This document shows, in pieces, positions 8,988 through 18,897 of a stretch of 64,000 nucleotides of DNA (position 1 is the first letter of the stretch; each line of letters starts with the position of its first letter). The translations under genes and the position numbers were made by a program. The stretch is from Salinisphaera aquimarina (GTDB taxonomy: Bacteria > Pseudomonadota > Gammaproteobacteria > Nevskiales > Salinisphaeraceae). The notes under the pieces are model-generated. The model was not told the origin of the DNA. It worked only from the letters and a program-made list of their open reading frames with translations, and made no database searches. The stretch is from the NCBI RefSeq assembly GCF_042643355.1, contig NZ_JBHRSS010000008.1, positions 62,001-126,000 on the forward strand. Direction: 5' to 3'.

Positions 8988-10487
8988 ATGAACACACGAG
9001 ACTGCATTCTGGCCATCGACCAGGGCACGACAAGCTCGCGTGCCATCGCGTTCGATACGCAGGGCGGAGTGATTACTGTCGCCCAACGCGAATTCAACCA
9101 GATCTATCCGCACAATGGGTGGGTCGAACACGATGCCGAAACACTCTGGACGACCACCCGGGCCACCAGTCGTGAAGCCGTCGATTGCGCGCGTCGTCGG
9201 GGCTATCGGCCAGTCAGCGTCGGTATCACCAACCAGCGCGAGACGACCGTCGTCTGGGACCGGCGCACGGGTGAACCCATCTACAACGCCATCGTTTGGC
9301 AGGATCGCCGCACCGCCCGTTGGTGTAGCGAACTCAAGCAGGCCGGGCACGAAGCCGCGATCGCCGCGCGCACCGGCCTGCTGCTCGACCCCTATTTCTC
9401 TGCCACCGAGTTGGCGTGGGTGTTGGAGAACGTCAGCGGCGCAAGACGAAAAGCACGGGCCGGAGAACTGGCTTTCGGCACCGTCGATACCTGGCTGCTG
9501 TGGCGTCTGACCGGCGGCCGCGTGCATGCCACCGACGCCACCAACGCCTGCCGCACGATGCTGTTCAATATTCACGACCAATGCTGGGACGACGACCTGC
9601 TTGCGCTGTTCGACATACCCGAGTCGCTGCTGCCGCATGTGCGCGATAGCGCCGACGACTTCGGCTGGTCCACGCCCGATATCTTCGGCGAGCCGCTGCC
9701 GATCGAAAGCATGATCGGCGACCAGCACGCTGCTATTGTTGGCCAGACCTGCTTCGCGCCCGGCATGGTCAAGAGCACCTATGGCACTGGCTGCTTTGCG
9801 CTCATGAATACCGGCGATACAGCGGTGCGTTCCGACAACCGCCTGATCACCACGCTGGCCTATCGCATCGACGGCAAGCCCACCTATGCGCTCGAAGGCT
9901 CGATCTTTGTCGCCGGCGCGGCGATCCAGTGGCTACGCGACGGCCTGGGCCTTATCGAGCACGCCGCCGAAAGCGAAGGACTCGCCCGGAAATTGTCCTC
10001 CAACGAAGGGGTCTACCTGATTCCGGCCTTCACCGGGCTGGGCGCGCCCTACTGGGATCCCAATGCCCGCGGTGCCCTGTTCGGGCTCACGCGCGATACC
10101 AATGCCGGCCACCTCGCGCGTGCCGCGCTGGAATCGGTGGCCTACCAGACCCACGACCTGATCAGCGCAATGAGCGCGGATGCCGGCCAGCCGGTCGAGT
10201 CGCTCCGAGTCGACGGCGGCATGGTGATCAACGACTGGCTCGTGCAGATACTGGCGGACATCATTTCCACACCGGTCGAACGCCCGGCAATCACCGAAAC
10301 CACGGCAATCGGCGCCGCCTATCTGGCCGGCCTTCAGCACGGCATCTGGCCTTCGCTGGAATCGCTGACCGAGCAGTGGCAGTTGGAGCGGCGATTCGAA
10401 CCGGCCATGCCGGAGGCGCAGCGCGAAACCGCAATCGCGGGCTGGCGGGATGCGGTGCCCCGCCTGCTGGGCAGCCACTGCGAATAG
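8988..10487 (+). CDS. glpK: Glycerol kinase GlpK
   Basis: This 499-residue FGGY-family kinase phosphorylates glycerol to sn-glycerol-3-phosphate in the cytosol. The N-terminus carries the nucleotide-binding stretch LAIDQGTTSSRAI (residues 8-20). The glycerol-contacting HNGWVEHD is near residues 42-50. GTGCFALMNTG and the C-terminal GGMVINDWLVQI and TTAIGAAYLAGL blocks are all intact. A GAGAGGAGACC ribosome site fixes the ATG. It is transcribed divergently from glpR and completes the uptake, phosphorylation and oxidation route. Confidence 0.96.
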   Translation: MNTRDCILAIDQGTTSSRAIAFDTQGGVITVAQREFNQIYPHNGWVEHDAETLWTTTRATSREAVDCARRRGYRPVSVGITNQRETTVVWDRRTGEPIYNAIVWQDRRTARWCSELKQAGHEAAIAARTGLLLDPYFSATELAWVLENVSGARRKARAGELAFGTVDTWLLWRLTGGRVHATDATNACRTMLFNIHDQCWDDDLLALFDIPESLLPHVRDSADDFGWSTPDIFGEPLPIESMIGDQHAAIVGQTCFAPGMVKSTYGTGCFALMNTGDTAVRSDNRLITTLAYRIDGKPTYALEGSIFVAGAAIQWLRDGLGLIEHAAESEGLARKLSSNEGVYLIPAFTGLGAPYWDPNARGALFGLTRDTNAGHLARAALESVAYQTHDLISAMSADAGQPVESLRVDGGMVINDWLVQILADIISTPVERPAITETTAIGAAYLAGLQHGIWPSLESLTEQWQLERRFEPAMPEAQRETAIAGWRDAVPRLLGSHCE

Positions 10488-10712
10488 TATTCTATGAGGC
10501 TTTTTCAGCCTGCAAATGCTTGAGCGCGGCTACGCGAAGTGGATGCGCTCCGCAAACTGCGCGGCCGGGGCCGCGTTCTCGGAGCTGGCGAACGACTAAC
10601 CCTGGGTCATGTGCGGGTCATTCTGGGCGGCGCCGGGATTAATCTTGATGTCCTCGAAAATCGCCAACCCGTTGAAATACATCAAAATACGGAACGCTGA
10701 TTAATGCTGATG

Positions 10713-10799
10713 TGGTGCCGTCGGAGGGACTTGAACCCCCACAGCCTTTCGGCTACTAGGACCTAAACCTAGCGTGTCTACCAATTCCACCACGACGGC
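10713..10799 (-). tRNA. tRNA-Leu (anticodon UAG)
   Basis: An 87-base class II tRNA that includes an encoded CCA. The acceptor arms GCCGTCG and CGACGGC pair perfectly. The D-loop reads GGTAGACACG, the anticodon loop TTTAGGT is closed by CTAGG/CCTAG, there is a long variable arm (TAGCCGAAAGGCTG), and the T-arm GTGGG-TTCAAGT-CCCTC. The anticodon TAG reads CTN leucine codons. Confidence 0.95.
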
Positions 10800-10924
10800 A
10801 GCGGCGCTATCGTAACCGATGCCGGGCCGATACGCAGCACTTACCAGGATTGCTCCCCCGGACGGTGACGGAGCGTTGCCAGCTCGGAGATCACGGCCCG
10901 CCGCTTCCGGTTCGAGCACCCCGC

Positions 10925-13501
10925 TCAATTCCAGGTGTCGAGCGCCGGCGGCGTGTGCTGCAGATCATCGTTCATCATCGGCAGGCCGATATGAAATCCC
11001 TGCACGAAATCGATGTCCATCGCGACCAGCCAATCCAGCTGCGCGCGTGTCTCGACTCCTTCCGCCAGAACGGTCAGCCCGAGATCGTGGCCGAGCTCGA
11101 TCACGGTCTTGATGGCGCGCTCATCGCGCTTGTCGGTGCCAATGCCCCGTACGAAATCGCGATCGATCTTGAGTACATCCACCGGCAGATCCTTGAGGTA
11201 CGCCAGCGACGAATAGCCGGTTCCGAAATCATCGAGCGCGATGCACACACCCAACGCATGAACGACGCGCAGCCGCTCGGCAGCACGCACGCGGTCCAGC
11301 ATGATCGCTGTTTCCGTGACTTCCAGACACAAACGCTCCGGCGCCAGCCCGCTGGTCTGAAGCGCGTCCTGCACAAGCGACGACAGATCGCCGTTCATGA
11401 GCGTGATCGCCGAAATATTCACCGACAGCATGGTATCGGCGAGCTTGCCCTGCCATGCCGCGGCCGCACGCATTGCGTGCTCCAGCACGGCCCAGTCGAG
11501 CGCGATGATCAACCGGCTTTCTTCAGCCAGCGGGATGAAGTCGCTGGGCGGGAGCGCACCGAGCTTGGGATGGTTCCAGCGCAGCAGCGCCTCGACCGCA
11601 AACCAGCGGTCCTCTTGCGCGGCAGTTCTTATCGGCTGGTAGCGCAGCATGAGCTCGGGCGTGCCGATCGCCTGTCGCAAGTCCTCCTCGAGCAGATGTT
11701 CGTCATGAATACGGCTCGACTGTGTCGGGTCATAGCTGCAGTGTGCCAGTCGACGTCGATGCGCGGTGCGCAGTGCAATCCCCGCCCGTTTGGTCAGATC
11801 CTTGAAATTGACCGCGTGCAAGGGCGCTTTTGCGCTGCCACTGCGAACATTCATCTGCAGCGCATCGCCGTCGGCACGGAATAGCTCGGAGAACGCCGCG
11901 TGTGCGATATCGACAAGATCGGCCTCGGTTTCCTTGCCGGCGTCGAAGAGGATGCCGATCTCCACGCCGCCAAGGACGCGCGCGAGTGTGACCTCATGGC
12001 CGGCAAAGGCTTTCTTGACCCGCGTGCCGGCCTGTCGAATCAGCGACTCGGCGATCTGATAGCCCTGAATATCGAAAATACGCTGCCAGCGATCGATCTG
12101 CAGCAGAATGAAACCCACACCGCGCCCGGTGCTCAGGCTGGCCGCCAGCATGGCGTCCGCGCGCTCGCGCAGCAGATTGTTGTTGGCCAGGCCGGTGAGT
12201 GGATCGTAGTAGGCCAGGTGTTCGGTCTCTTGCCGGCGTCGTACGAGCTCGCGAATATCACGAATACGGACCGACACGCCCTCGCCTGCCTCGGTGTCTA
12301 TCCGGATCATCGACATTTCGACATCGACCCAGCCTCCATCGGCGTGGCGCAGACGTCGCTCACCACAAAGCAGATGGCCGTCCTCGAGCGTGCGTAGCAC
12401 GCGCGCATGGACATCCTCCGGCAGTTCTTCGCTCAAATCGTAGAGCGTGAGTGTGGTCTGTCGGTTCGGCGAATAGCCGAGCAGATGCTCGAACTGGCTA
12501 TCGGCGGCATTCACCGACAACGTACAGGTGTCGATCTGAAAAAGACTGTCGCCGGACTGCGCCAGGGTGGCCTCATAGCGCGCGTGAACTTCGGCGACCC
12601 TGCGCTCGACGTCGATCTGCTGAGACAGGTCACGGATGGTGCAGCCCATGTACTCGATTTCGCCGTCGCCGCCCCGATAGACATTGAATACGACGGTCGC
12701 CTCGAACAGCTCGCTCTGCCGGGTGATCAGCCGGACGCGACCGGTCCAGCTGCCGTTTTCACGGGCAGTCGGAAATACACTGCGCAACATCCGCTCACGG
12801 TTCGACGGATGCAGAAAATCAGTTAGCGGCTGGCCGAGCAGTGGCTCGTCGCGCGCCAGCCCCAGCAACGCCCGGGCGGCCGGATTGAGATATTCGAGTA
12901 CGCCCTGAGCAGACGCCATGGCGATCGCGTCGACGCTGCGCTCGACCAGCAGCCGAAAGCGTTGCCCCAGAGCGGTGGAGCTTCGGCGTCGTTCGACGGT
13001 GATCGCAGTGGCTGCGATCTCTGCCAGACGACGGGCGTAGTCGCGCTCGGTGTCAGTCCATGCACGGGGCTGGTTGTGTTCGTGGCACAGCACGCCGGCG
13101 AGTTCGTCATCGATGACGATCGCCGCGTCGAGCAGCGCGTGGACTTCGAGCTTGCGCAGATAAGCAGAAAAATCATCACCCTGACGCGCCGAGAGATGGG
13201 CACTGTCGGCCATTCGAAAGACCGAATCGCTCGCGAGCTTCTGCGAATATTCCGGGCGCAAGGATACGTCAAGAGAGAATGTTTCCCGATCCGGCCCGGC
13301 GTCCAGCGTGGGATAAGTCTGCACGCGGTTGAGCCGGCGAAACTCGTGCGAGAAGAACCAGATCGAGACACGATCGACCCGGAGAATCGTCGCCGCGACC
13401 TGGGTGATTCTCGCAAGCGCCAGATCAAACCGTTCGAAGCGCTCACGGCTGAGCTTGTCGATGAGTCCATCGCAATCGTCTGTGGACTGCGACGCAGTCA
13501 T
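10925..13501 (-). CDS. GAF-PAS-PAS-GGDEF-EAL c-di-GMP signalling protein
   Basis: An 858-residue soluble sensor. An N-terminal GAF-like domain (about 20-175) is followed by two PAS domains (about 183-305 and 315-430), a GGDEF-type domain (about 440-590) and an EAL domain (about 600-850). The cyclase motif has decayed to LGGVEIG, so cyclase activity is unlikely. The EAL domain keeps EALLRW, SVNIS, LEVTET, DDFGTGYSS, KIDRDFV, AEGVET and QGFHIG, so c-di-GMP hydrolysis is expected. There are no membrane spans. It stands alone between tRNA-Leu and an acetolactate-synthase-like gene, and the signal sensed is unknown. Confidence 0.88.
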   Translation of the reverse strand: MTASQSTDDCDGLIDKLSRERFERFDLALARITQVAATILRVDRVSIWFFSHEFRRLNRVQTYPTLDAGPDRETFSLDVSLRPEYSQKLASDSVFRMADSAHLSARQGDDFSAYLRKLEVHALLDAAIVIDDELAGVLCHEHNQPRAWTDTERDYARRLAEIAATAITVERRRSSTALGQRFRLLVERSVDAIAMASAQGVLEYLNPAARALLGLARDEPLLGQPLTDFLHPSNRERMLRSVFPTARENGSWTGRVRLITRQSELFEATVVFNVYRGGDGEIEYMGCTIRDLSQQIDVERRVAEVHARYEATLAQSGDSLFQIDTCTLSVNAADSQFEHLLGYSPNRQTTLTLYDLSEELPEDVHARVLRTLEDGHLLCGERRLRHADGGWVDVEMSMIRIDTEAGEGVSVRIRDIRELVRRRQETEHLAYYDPLTGLANNNLLRERADAMLAASLSTGRGVGFILLQIDRWQRIFDIQGYQIAESLIRQAGTRVKKAFAGHEVTLARVLGGVEIGILFDAGKETEADLVDIAHAAFSELFRADGDALQMNVRSGSAKAPLHAVNFKDLTKRAGIALRTAHRRRLAHCSYDPTQSSRIHDEHLLEEDLRQAIGTPELMLRYQPIRTAAQEDRWFAVEALLRWNHPKLGALPPSDFIPLAEESRLIIALDWAVLEHAMRAAAAWQGKLADTMLSVNISAITLMNGDLSSLVQDALQTSGLAPERLCLEVTETAIMLDRVRAAERLRVVHALGVCIALDDFGTGYSSLAYLKDLPVDVLKIDRDFVRGIGTDKRDERAIKTVIELGHDLGLTVLAEGVETRAQLDWLVAMDIDFVQGFHIGLPMMNDDLQHTPPALDTWN

Positions 13502-13540
13502 CTCACAAACTCCGGACTGCCGATCCGAGGCTGCACATAC

Positions 13541-15196
13541 TTATTCGCCCGGCCCATCGAGTACCCCCTCGGGGACATAGTGAGGTTTATCGAGCTCACT
13601 GTTCGCGCTGTAGTCGATCGGGCAATCGACCAGCACCACACCGCCCTGCTCATAGGCCTTCTCGAGCACCTCACCAAGCCGGTCACCCGAGCCGACGCGC
13701 ATCCCGGTCGCCCCGTAGGCGTTCGCATACGCCACGAAATCCGGGTTGCCGAATGTCATCCCGAAATCGGCGAAGCCCTCGCCCGCCTGTTTCCAGCGAA
13801 TGAACCCGTAACCATCGTCGCGCAGCAGCAGGACAACGAGATCCAGCTTGAGGCGTACCGCGGTCTCCATATCCTGACTGTTCATCATGAAGCCGCCGTC
13901 GCCACAGATCGCCATCACCCGCCGCTTGGCGTGCACCATCTTGGCTGCCATCGCAGCCGCCAGGCCGGCACCCATGCTTGCCAGGGCGTTGTCCAAAAGC
14001 ACGGTGTTGTGGCCGTAGGCCGGGTACATGCGCGCGAACCAGATCTTGTAGATCCCGTTGTCCAGACTGATGATGTCCTCGCGACCCATGACGCCCCGTA
14101 CCTGGCCGACCACGCGCTGCGGAATCGGCGGGTAGCTGTATTCCCAGTCGAAGTGGTGGAGTTTGTCGTTAACGTAGTCGCGCAAGCGGCCCAGTCGTGT
14201 GCGATCGACGAGCTTGCCTTCCAGGCGTTCGCGCAGGCTTGCAAGCGTATTCGAGATATCGCCGATGACTTCGTGCGCCGGGCTGTAGTATTCGTCCGGC
14301 TCGGCCAGCACGAAATCGATGTGCAGGATCTGCTTGTCCTTGTCGGCATTCCAGACCGCCGGCGGATATTCCACCACGTCGTAACCCAGGGTGATCACCA
14401 GATCGGCCTCATCGACCGCGCTATGGACATAATCGTGCTTGTGGATGCCCATGCAGAACAGACTCTGCGGGTGATCGTCGGCAAGCACGCCCTTGCCCAT
14501 CTGGGTGCCGATGGCGAACAAGCCGGTCGCTTCCACGAACGCCTGTAGCTGCTCGGTCGTGCGCTTGCGATTGGCGCCCGAGGAATAGATGATCACCGGC
14601 TGTTTCGCGCTGCGAATCATGTTGGCCGCCTGCTCGGTGGCCTGATCGTCGGCGTTGGGTCGCCGCAACGTCACCCGGGTCTGCGGCACGCTGGGCTCGA
14701 TTTCCTCGCCGGCGATATCCTCCGGTAGTTCCAGATGCACCGCTCCCGGACGCTCGCCTTCGGCCACCTTGAAGGCGTGGCGGATACTCCGCGGAATCGT
14801 GCCGCTGTCGGTCAGCGAACTGTTCCATTTCGTCAGCGGGCGGAACGTGTCCACCACGTCGATGAGCTGGAACTTGCCCTGGGTGTTGTCGCGGATGGCC
14901 TTCTGGCCAGTGATGGCCAGCACCGGCATGCCGCCCAGCTGTGCATAGGCGATACCGGTCAGCAGATTCGTTGCGCCCGGGCCGAGTGTCGCCAGACACA
15001 CACCCGCACGGCCGGTCAGACGACCATAGGTAGCGGCCATGAACGCGGCATGCTGTTCGTGTCGCGTAACCACCAGCTGAATTCGGCTGGTGCGCAGCGA
15101 CTCGATCACGTCCAGGTTTTCTTCACCCGGCACGCCGAACACATATTCGACACCTTCTTCCTCAAGGCATCGTACGAAAAGATCGGAAGCTTTCAA
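13541..15196 (-). CDS. Acetolactate synthase-like TPP enzyme
   Basis: A 551-residue thiamine-diphosphate enzyme of the acetolactate synthase large-subunit group. It has the activating glutamate in RHEQHAAFM near residue 47, the GPGATNLLTG block, a central FAD/ADP-type domain and the C-terminal TPP motif GDGGFMMN near residues 434-441. It probably condenses two pyruvates to acetolactate; the absence of an adjacent ilvN subunit fits a catabolic (AlsS-like) or orphan enzyme. The start codon is TTG at 15196 behind AGGAAAGA. Other decarboxylases of the same fold cannot be excluded. Confidence 0.8.
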   Translation of the reverse strand: MKASDLFVRCLEEEGVEYVFGVPGEENLDVIESLRTSRIQLVVTRHEQHAAFMAATYGRLTGRAGVCLATLGPGATNLLTGIAYAQLGGMPVLAITGQKAIRDNTQGKFQLIDVVDTFRPLTKWNSSLTDSGTIPRSIRHAFKVAEGERPGAVHLELPEDIAGEEIEPSVPQTRVTLRRPNADDQATEQAANMIRSAKQPVIIYSSGANRKRTTEQLQAFVEATGLFAIGTQMGKGVLADDHPQSLFCMGIHKHDYVHSAVDEADLVITLGYDVVEYPPAVWNADKDKQILHIDFVLAEPDEYYSPAHEVIGDISNTLASLRERLEGKLVDRTRLGRLRDYVNDKLHHFDWEYSYPPIPQRVVGQVRGVMGREDIISLDNGIYKIWFARMYPAYGHNTVLLDNALASMGAGLAAAMAAKMVHAKRRVMAICGDGGFMMNSQDMETAVRLKLDLVVLLLRDDGYGFIRWKQAGEGFADFGMTFGNPDFVAYANAYGATGMRVGSGDRLGEVLEKAYEQGGVVLVDCPIDYSANSELDKPHYVPEGVLDGPGE

Positions 15197-15308
15197 TGCG
15201 TCTTTCCTTGCACAATCAGGGCTTGAGCATAGCGGTAATCACGACGGTGTGCCTTGGTTAGCAAAAGACTTCGCCCCTCCCCGTGCGACTAGGCCGCTGG
15301 AAGCTCGA

Positions 15309-15737
15309 TCACGGACGATCGATCACCGCGACCGTCAGGCGTGAAACACACAGATGCCGTTCGCGGTCGTCGTAGAGATCGGTCTGCCAGACCTGGGTGC
15401 TACGGCCCACGCGAATCGGGGTGCAGCGCGCGTTGATCTGCCCCTCGGATGCACCGCGCAAATGGCTGGCATTCAAATCGATGCCGACACACGCATATCT
15501 CGTGCGATCCACGCACAGATTGGCGGCAACACTACCCATCGATTCGGATACCGCGCACGACATCCCGCCATGGAGAAGGCCCATCGGCTGGCGCGTGCGC
15601 TCGTCAACCATGAACGTGGCCACCAGAAAATCGTCTCCGATCGCCGTGTACGCAAATCCAAGCCGGCCGATCATATCCTTCGCACTCATTGCATTGACCG
15701 TATCCAGTTCCACTTCGTTTCGCCAGATTCGTGGCAT
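15309..15737 (-). CDS. PaaI/YdiI-type hotdog acyl-CoA thioesterase
   Basis: A 142-residue hotdog-fold protein. The helix signature GLLHGGMSCAVSESMGS near residues 53-69 carries the HGG turn and the glutamate used by the hotdog thioesterases that hydrolyse aryl- or acyl-CoA. A strong GAGGAGG site precedes the ATG. It lies about 110 bases beyond the TPP enzyme's upstream end, on the same strand, and diverges from gloA. The acyl-CoA substrate cannot be read from sequence. Confidence 0.82.
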   Translation of the reverse strand: MPRIWRNEVELDTVNAMSAKDMIGRLGFAYTAIGDDFLVATFMVDERTRQPMGLLHGGMSCAVSESMGSVAANLCVDRTRYACVGIDLNASHLRGASEGQINARCTPIRVGRSTQVWQTDLYDDRERHLCVSRLTVAVIDRP

Positions 15738-15812
15738 CGATCCTCCTCTTTAAGCACAACCGTTGGATGAGGCATAGTACAACGCACTTATTCAGCAAAT
15801 CCGACGGTCACA

Positions 15813-16325
15813 ATGAGTTTCAATACCGAAGACGGCCCCGGCGTTCACACCGACGTCCCGCAGCAGACCACTGGTTTCACTTTCAACCACACCATGGTCC
15901 GTATCGTGGACCCGGAAGCATCGCTGGCTTTCTACACCAAGGTTTTCGGCATGCGCCTGCTCCGCAAGGTCGACATGCCCGAGGGCGAATTCACGCTCTA
16001 CTTCCTCGCTTGCACCGGCAACGACGACGTGCCGGACGACAAGGACGCACGCGCCAAGTATGTGAACGGCCGCGAAGGCGTACTCGAGCTCACCCACAAC
16101 TGGGGCACGGAAAAGGACCCCGACGCCAAGTACCACAACGGCAACGACAAGCCACAGGGCTATGGCCATATCTGCTTCACTGTCCCGGACCTGCAGGCCG
16201 CCTGCGCCTGGATGGACGAAAATGGCGTGGCCTTCAAGAAACGACCCGAAGATGGCCGCATGAGCCATATCGCCTTCGTGCTCGATCCGGACGGCTACTG
16301 GATCGAACTGGTAGGCCGATCCTAA
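15813..16325 (+). CDS. gloA: Lactoylglutathione lyase (glyoxalase I)
   Basis: A 170-residue VOC-fold enzyme. It contains the motifs FNHTMVRIVDPEASLAFYTKV at 28-48, LELTHNWGTE near 91 and GYGHICFTV near 115, and ends DPDGYWIELV. These include the metal-binding His and Glu positions of the eukaryote-type and Pseudomonas-type zinc GloA. It converts the methylglyoxal-glutathione hemithioacetal to S-lactoylglutathione. Methylglyoxal arises from dihydroxyacetone phosphate, so a functional link with the glycerol locus is plausible but not required. Confidence 0.92.
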   Translation: MSFNTEDGPGVHTDVPQQTTGFTFNHTMVRIVDPEASLAFYTKVFGMRLLRKVDMPEGEFTLYFLACTGNDDVPDDKDARAKYVNGREGVLELTHNWGTEKDPDAKYHNGNDKPQGYGHICFTVPDLQAACAWMDENGVAFKKRPEDGRMSHIAFVLDPDGYWIELVGRS

Positions 16326-16372
16326 GCCGATCCGAAGACATGTAGTCGTGGCGCGGCGTCGGGCGCCGGCCA

Positions 16373-16415
16373 AAAAACGCGACGCCCCGGTCGGGCGTCG
16401 CGTTTTGCGTTCGAA
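16373..16415 (+). terminator. Intrinsic terminator after gloA
   Basis: An A-rich stretch, then CGCGACGCCC, a short CGGTC-type loop, and GGGCGTCGCG followed by TTTT. The ten-base GC-rich stem with A and T tracts on both sides could work for both strands. It lies about 50 bases past the gloA stop. Confidence 0.85.
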
Positions 16416-16639
16416 CTCAGGAACATGGAACGAGGTTTTGATCATCCCGGCCATTTGATACCCACGAGTCTGCCAACGTATAGCGGTCGGCCGTCCATTG
16501 AATACAAAACGCTTTCCACGTCGGTCATCTACTTCGTGTTGAGTGCCAGTGCCGCGACGTTACGTTCACCGATACCCATAGCCGAATCTTAAAGCTGGCG
16601 CCATTCGTTTCTGTCTCCCATTACGCCCGGACTGCCCAT

Positions 16640-17587
16640 CTAAGCCGGTTGATCAGCGAAGAAGGCGATCAGTTGATCGATGACCACGTCGGGCGCCTCT
16701 TCCGGCAAGTAATGGCCACAAGCTTCGATCGTTCCACCGACGACGTCATCGGCGACATTCTTGAGCGTGTCCAGCAGGATATTGCCCACGCCGCCGCTGG
16801 CACCCCATGCCATCACTGGCATGCTCAGCCGACGCGTCCCACGTTCTCGGTTGCGCTCCAGCCCACCGTTGTTGAACAGGGCCCGGTAATAGTCGAAGCC
16901 TGCCTTCGCCGCGCCCGGCGCACTGAATACGCGGGTGTATTCGTCCAGATCGGCGTCCGTGATCGCCGCCGGATTGAGCATCTTGGCCTTGAACAGCCAG
17001 TCGAGGTAGACCTTCTCTCGCCCCTCGACCAGCAACTCGGGAAGATCGTTGAGCCGGTTGAATCCAAAGTGCCAAGTCCGGATGTTGGCCTCTTCGGCGG
17101 GCGTGCCGGCGGGGCCTGCGGGCGTGATGCCCGGCAGCGCTGCGTCGTAGAGTGCCAGGCGCCCGATGTCGTTCGGCCAGTCGGCGGCCCACGCGTAACC
17201 GATCCAGGCGCCGATGTCATGGCCCGCTACGTCCAGCGGCCCCGATGACAAAAGCTCCAAGTGTTCGGCAAGTTCATGCAGGTCTCGGGCCGCCGTAGCC
17301 AGGTCGTAGCCGTGATCGGGTTTGTCGGAGTCGCCAAGTCCGCGGGGATCGACGGCGATGACCCGGCGCCCCGTTGCGGCTAGCGCCGGCATGACGTGGC
17401 GCCACGCATACCAGCTTTGCGGCCAGCCTGGAACAAGCAACACGGGCTTGCCCGCGCCGCCCTCGACATAATGCAGCTTGAACTCTCCGATCTGGGCATA
17501 GCCATGTTGGGCGTGCTGCCAGAACGTAACCGGCTCGATTGCAGGCATTGCGGGGATGACGCGGTCTTCAAAAGCATGAGCATTCAT
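16640..17587 (-). CDS. Alpha/beta hydrolase, epoxide hydrolase / dehalogenase type
   Basis: A 315-residue alpha/beta-hydrolase. The oxyanion-hole stretch VPGWPQSWYAWRHV is near residue 52 and the nucleophile elbow AGHDIGAW near residue 121 carries aspartate instead of serine, as in epoxide hydrolases and haloalkane/haloacetate dehalogenases. The C-terminal GHYLPEEAP near residue 291 supplies the catalytic histidine. It follows the broken MFS gene on the same strand (34-base gap) and the TetR regulator, which suggests an efflux or detoxification operon. The substrate is unknown. Confidence 0.8.
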   Translation of the reverse strand: MNAHAFEDRVIPAMPAIEPVTFWQHAQHGYAQIGEFKLHYVEGGAGKPVLLVPGWPQSWYAWRHVMPALAATGRRVIAVDPRGLGDSDKPDHGYDLATAARDLHELAEHLELLSSGPLDVAGHDIGAWIGYAWAADWPNDIGRLALYDAALPGITPAGPAGTPAEEANIRTWHFGFNRLNDLPELLVEGREKVYLDWLFKAKMLNPAAITDADLDEYTRVFSAPGAAKAGFDYYRALFNNGGLERNRERGTRRLSMPVMAWGASGGVGNILLDTLKNVADDVVGGTIEACGHYLPEEAPDVVIDQLIAFFADQPA

Positions 17588-17621
17588 GGCGAGATTCTCC
17601 GTTTGAGATTGGGATGTGATA

Positions 17622-18845
17622 TCAAGTCAGCGCGGGTGCGGCGATACGGCGCCACTTGAGCACGGCCACGGCCATGATCGAAAGCAGCATGACCAGAATT
17701 GAGAACGTGATACCGGCCGCGCGCAGGCCCATCGCTTCGATGGCGACACCGAGGCTAAGCACGGGCACCGACACCGCGAGGTAAACCACCACGAACAGCA
17801 GCGAGGTGACCTCCGCTCTCTGGTCGTGGGGACTGGCGGCAGCCACTGCTACGATGCTGGCGGCAAAGATGCCACCCTGCCCCAGGCCTGCTGCGATGGC
17901 GCCGAGGATGAGCAGGGTCATCGAATTGACGACCAATGAGACGGCCAGCAGCGCGGCGCCCAGGATCAGGACGCCACACGCCAGTGGCAGGCGCATACCT
18001 TCGGTGAACCGACGCTGCAGGATCTGTCCGCAGAGCGACGCCACAAACACGAGAAAGATCAGACCGCCAACCGTGGCGCGGTTGGAAATACCGATGACTT
18101 TTCCGAGAATCGCCGGCTCGAGCGAGGTCAGCAGCCCCAGCAGAGCGAAAGCAGCAAAACAGGCGATCGCGGCGGGGAAGAATGCCGTGCGAACGCCCGG
18201 GGGCAACCCCAGACTTTGCCGGCGCAAACAAGGATGCTGCGGTCGCTAGACGGTTTCAGGACAAAACAACAGCACACCGCCGGCGACGACCAGCAGCATC
18301 AGATGCACCAGGTACACAAGATGTAACGGCCACGGCAGATACTGCGAGATAACGCCGGTCAGGAGGGGACCGAGACCCAAACCGCCCATATTCGCCGCGG
18401 CAGCGACCATTGCCGCGCCCGTCTTTCTGCCAGCAGGTGCCAACTCGATCACGGCGATGGTCGCGGTAGCCGTGAACAAGCCGGCGGACAACCCCGACAG
18501 CGCGCGTCCGAGTAGCAACACCCACAACGCGCCACCGAGAAGAAATAGCAGCGAGCTGGCTACCGAACACAGCAGCCCGGCCGTGAGCATCGGGCGGCGC
18601 CCGACCTGATCGGACCAGGGGCCGGTGAAGATGAGCGCGCCAAGTACACCGAATGCGTACGTAGCGAAGATGACGGCCACCATCAGATTACTGAGGCCCA
18701 GATGCTGCTGATATAGAGGATAGATCGGTGTCGGCAGCGTGGTTCCGGCCATGCCGACGGCGAAGATCAGCGCAATCACCATGAACCAATAGGGGCCGTG
18801 GTCGAATTGTGGTGGCGGGCGTTTGGTACTTGGTTCGATGGACAT
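17622..18845 (-). pseudogene. MFS drug-efflux-type transporter split by an in-frame TAG
   Basis: The N-terminal half (18845-18246) has about six membrane spans, with GPWSDQVGRRPML as the loop 2-3 motif. The C-terminal half (from 18245 to 17622) continues in the same reading frame with six more spans. They are separated only by a TAG at 18246-18248, after the residues CPETV and before RPQHP. Together they make a normal ~407-residue major facilitator. There is no frameshift, so one base change disables or truncates it. A TTG at 18225-18227 could restart the second half. The ATG at 18845 is preferred because longer starts would overlap the TetR gene. Confidence 0.8.
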
Positions 18846-18897
18846 GGCGGCATCCTTATTAAAAGGGAATGTTTGTTTCCTATTTAGATAAAAATTT

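Noticed and set aside
12962..14548. A 528-codon plus-strand frame opposite the EAL protein and the TPP enzyme
   Set aside because: It spans two unrelated minus-strand genes in the same frame, which is a codon-bias artefact.
17622..18248. Amber suppression or selenocysteine-like recoding at TAG codons
   Set aside because: No tRNA with anticodon CUA and no conserved downstream element are visible; simple nonsense mutation explains both cases.
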